The notes beneath the pieces are model-generated. The model made no database searches and was not told the DNA's origin. It worked only from the letters and a program-made list of their open reading frames with translations. Source: Deltaproteobacteria bacterium (lineage in GTDB: Bacteria; Desulfobacterota; Desulfuromonadia; Geobacterales; DSM-12255). From it: a stretch of DNA of 6,565 bases. Of this stretch, positions 5,934 to 6,565 are shown one piece after another. Where the stretch lies: assembly GCA_017861215.1 (NCBI GenBank), contig JAGFXN010000096.1, forward strand, positions 1-6,565, written 5' to 3'. Made by a program: the position numbers and the translations under genes. The number at the start of each line of letters is the position of its first letter. Position 1 is the first letter of the stretch.

Positions 5934-6565
5934 TATGCCTCCTCGCTCCTGAGTGCTTCTCCTTATAGGCAGGCTGCGGGTAGTCGATCCGCTGGTGATG
6001 AATGCCGGCAAGAATCTGGTTGAAGCTCCAGGCGATTTCATGCAGGTTTTTGAGAGTAAGCTCACACTCGTCAAGCTGTCCGTCAATGAAAATATTGTTG
6101 ATTATCTTCTGGACAAGACCCTGGATTCTCGCCGGTGACGAATCCGTAAGGGTTCGTGAAGAGGCTTCAACGGCATCGGCAAGCAGCACCAGCCCCGCCT
6201 CGCGTGTCTGCGGTTTTGGCCCCGGATAGCGAAACTCGTGCTCATCCACCACTTGACCCGGCGGTGCCTGTTCCAGTGCCTTTTGATAAAAGTACTTGAT
6301 GAGGGCAGTGCCGTGCGACTGGCGGATAATCTCGGCTATCGCCTGTCCCAGACGGTGCTGTTTTGCAAGCTCCGCCCCCTCCTTGACATGGGCGATCAGG
6401 ATGAGGGCGCTCATGCTTGGCGCAAGCTTGTCATGCCTGTTTTCACCGCCGGACTGGTTTTCGATGAAATACTGCGCCTTGCTGATCTTGCCGATGTCAT
6501 GATAGTAGGCCGCAACCCTGGCAAGGAGCGGATTGGCATTGATCGCTTCTGCCGCCGCCTCTACA
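5830..6565 (-). CDS. 7TM-HD family phosphodiesterase (PgpH/YqfF type), C-terminal part; gene runs off the right edge
   Basis: The last 244 residues are present, in frame from 6564 to the TAG at 5832-5830, with no start in the window. This is the cytosolic HD domain: YYHDIGKISKAQYF gives the His22-Asp23 pair, and further ligand candidates are His59 in LILIAHVKEG, His84 in RQSHGTALI and Asp130 in LLADAVEASSRTL. FRYPGPKPQTREA (111-123) is characteristic of the 7TM-HD class, whose best-known member, Listeria PgpH, degrades c-di-AMP. Activity on c-di-AMP here is inference from family. The membrane part lies outside the window. The C-terminus is odd: after RIDYPQPAYKEK the frame continues through an Ala/Gly-rich, charged tail, and the last 34 residues are encoded inside ybeY. 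The longest methionine-initiated frame within the window (from 6414) is an internal Met, not the start. Confidence 0.9.
   Translation of the reverse strand, partial: VEAAAEAINANPLLARVAAYYHDIGKISKAQYFIENQSGGENRHDKLAPSMSALILIAHVKEGAELAKQHRLGQAIAEIIRQSHGTALIKYFYQKALEQAPPGQVVDEHEFRYPGPKPQTREAGLVLLADAVEASSRTLTDSSPARIQGLVQKIINNIFIDGQLDECELTLKNLHEIAWSFNQILAGIHHQRIDYPQPAYKEKHSGARRHNEHCDNEPPKAAEGVDEAAAGGGSEDLKRLGMYF
5938..5943 (-). promoter_or_regulatory. Shine-Dalgarno of ybeY inside pgpH
   Basis: The minus strand reads AGGAGG followed by CATA and then the ybeY ATG, giving 4 nt spacing. It is a perfect six-base match to the anti-Shine-Dalgarno and fixes the ybeY start. It lies within the 3' coding part of the upstream phosphodiesterase gene, so ribosomes translating that gene pass over it and could re-initiate there. 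Confidence 0.8.

Noticed and set aside
5934..6086. N-terminal extension of ybeY to 6086
   Set aside because: The extra residues read the pgpH gene out of frame, and a strong AGGAGG fixes the start at 5933.
1..6565. CRISPR array, insertion sequence, tRNA, prophage or defence system
   Set aside because: No regularly spaced repeats, transposase, integrase, terminal inverted repeats or tRNA-like folds were seen; the gene content is core chromosomal.

Overview
The window is a dense bacterial chromosomal segment in which every confidently called gene lies on the minus strand. Reading in the direction of transcription (right to left), the order is: the 3' end of a 7TM-HD phosphodiesterase of the PgpH/YqfF type, ybeY, a fused diacylglycerol/undecaprenol kinase-PAP2 phosphatase, a CorC/HlyC-type CBS protein, lnt, prfB, a SPOR-NlpC/P60 lipoprotein, and the first 27 codons of a DUF1015 protein. 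No rRNA, tRNA, CRISPR array or insertion sequence is visible. The gene order and protein style resemble Geobacter and related Desulfuromonadia (former Deltaproteobacteria). That assignment is inference from memory, not a search.

Right part (about 3784-6565): pgpH, ybeY, the kinase-phosphatase gene, corC and lnt form a compact cluster. It matches the widespread ybeZ-ybeY-ybeX-lnt arrangement, with an HD phosphodiesterase and a lipid kinase added. The pgpH 3' end overlaps ybeY by 104 nt. ybeY is followed after 16 nt by the kinase gene, and corC by lnt after 8 nt. Only the kinase-corC junction has a real gap (about 98 nt).

Middle (1030-2241): prfB encodes release factor 2 in two reading frames. 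An initial 23-codon frame ends at an in-frame TGA, and the classic +1 programmed frameshift signal (CGG GGG TCT CTT TGA C) restores the 370-aa protein. A single-frame reading gives a wrong 393-aa product with a false N-terminus. A plausible sigma70-type promoter lies in the 97-nt gap between lnt and prfB.

Left part (1-1037): a secreted, probably lipid-anchored peptidoglycan hydrolase (SPOR plus NlpC/P60) is translationally coupled to prfB. A 161-nt spacer follows before the start of DUF1015. That spacer contains a short plus-strand ORF (51 codons) with protein-like composition but no proof of function.

Taken together, the genes cover envelope biogenesis (undecaprenyl carrier recycling, lipoprotein acylation, peptidoglycan cleavage), nucleotide or ion signalling (HD phosphodiesterase, CBS protein) and translation (YbeY, RF2). 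The content is largely core-genome. The most notable points are the prfB recoding site, the kinase-phosphatase fusion, the long pgpH/ybeY overlap and the unexplained small plus-strand ORF.
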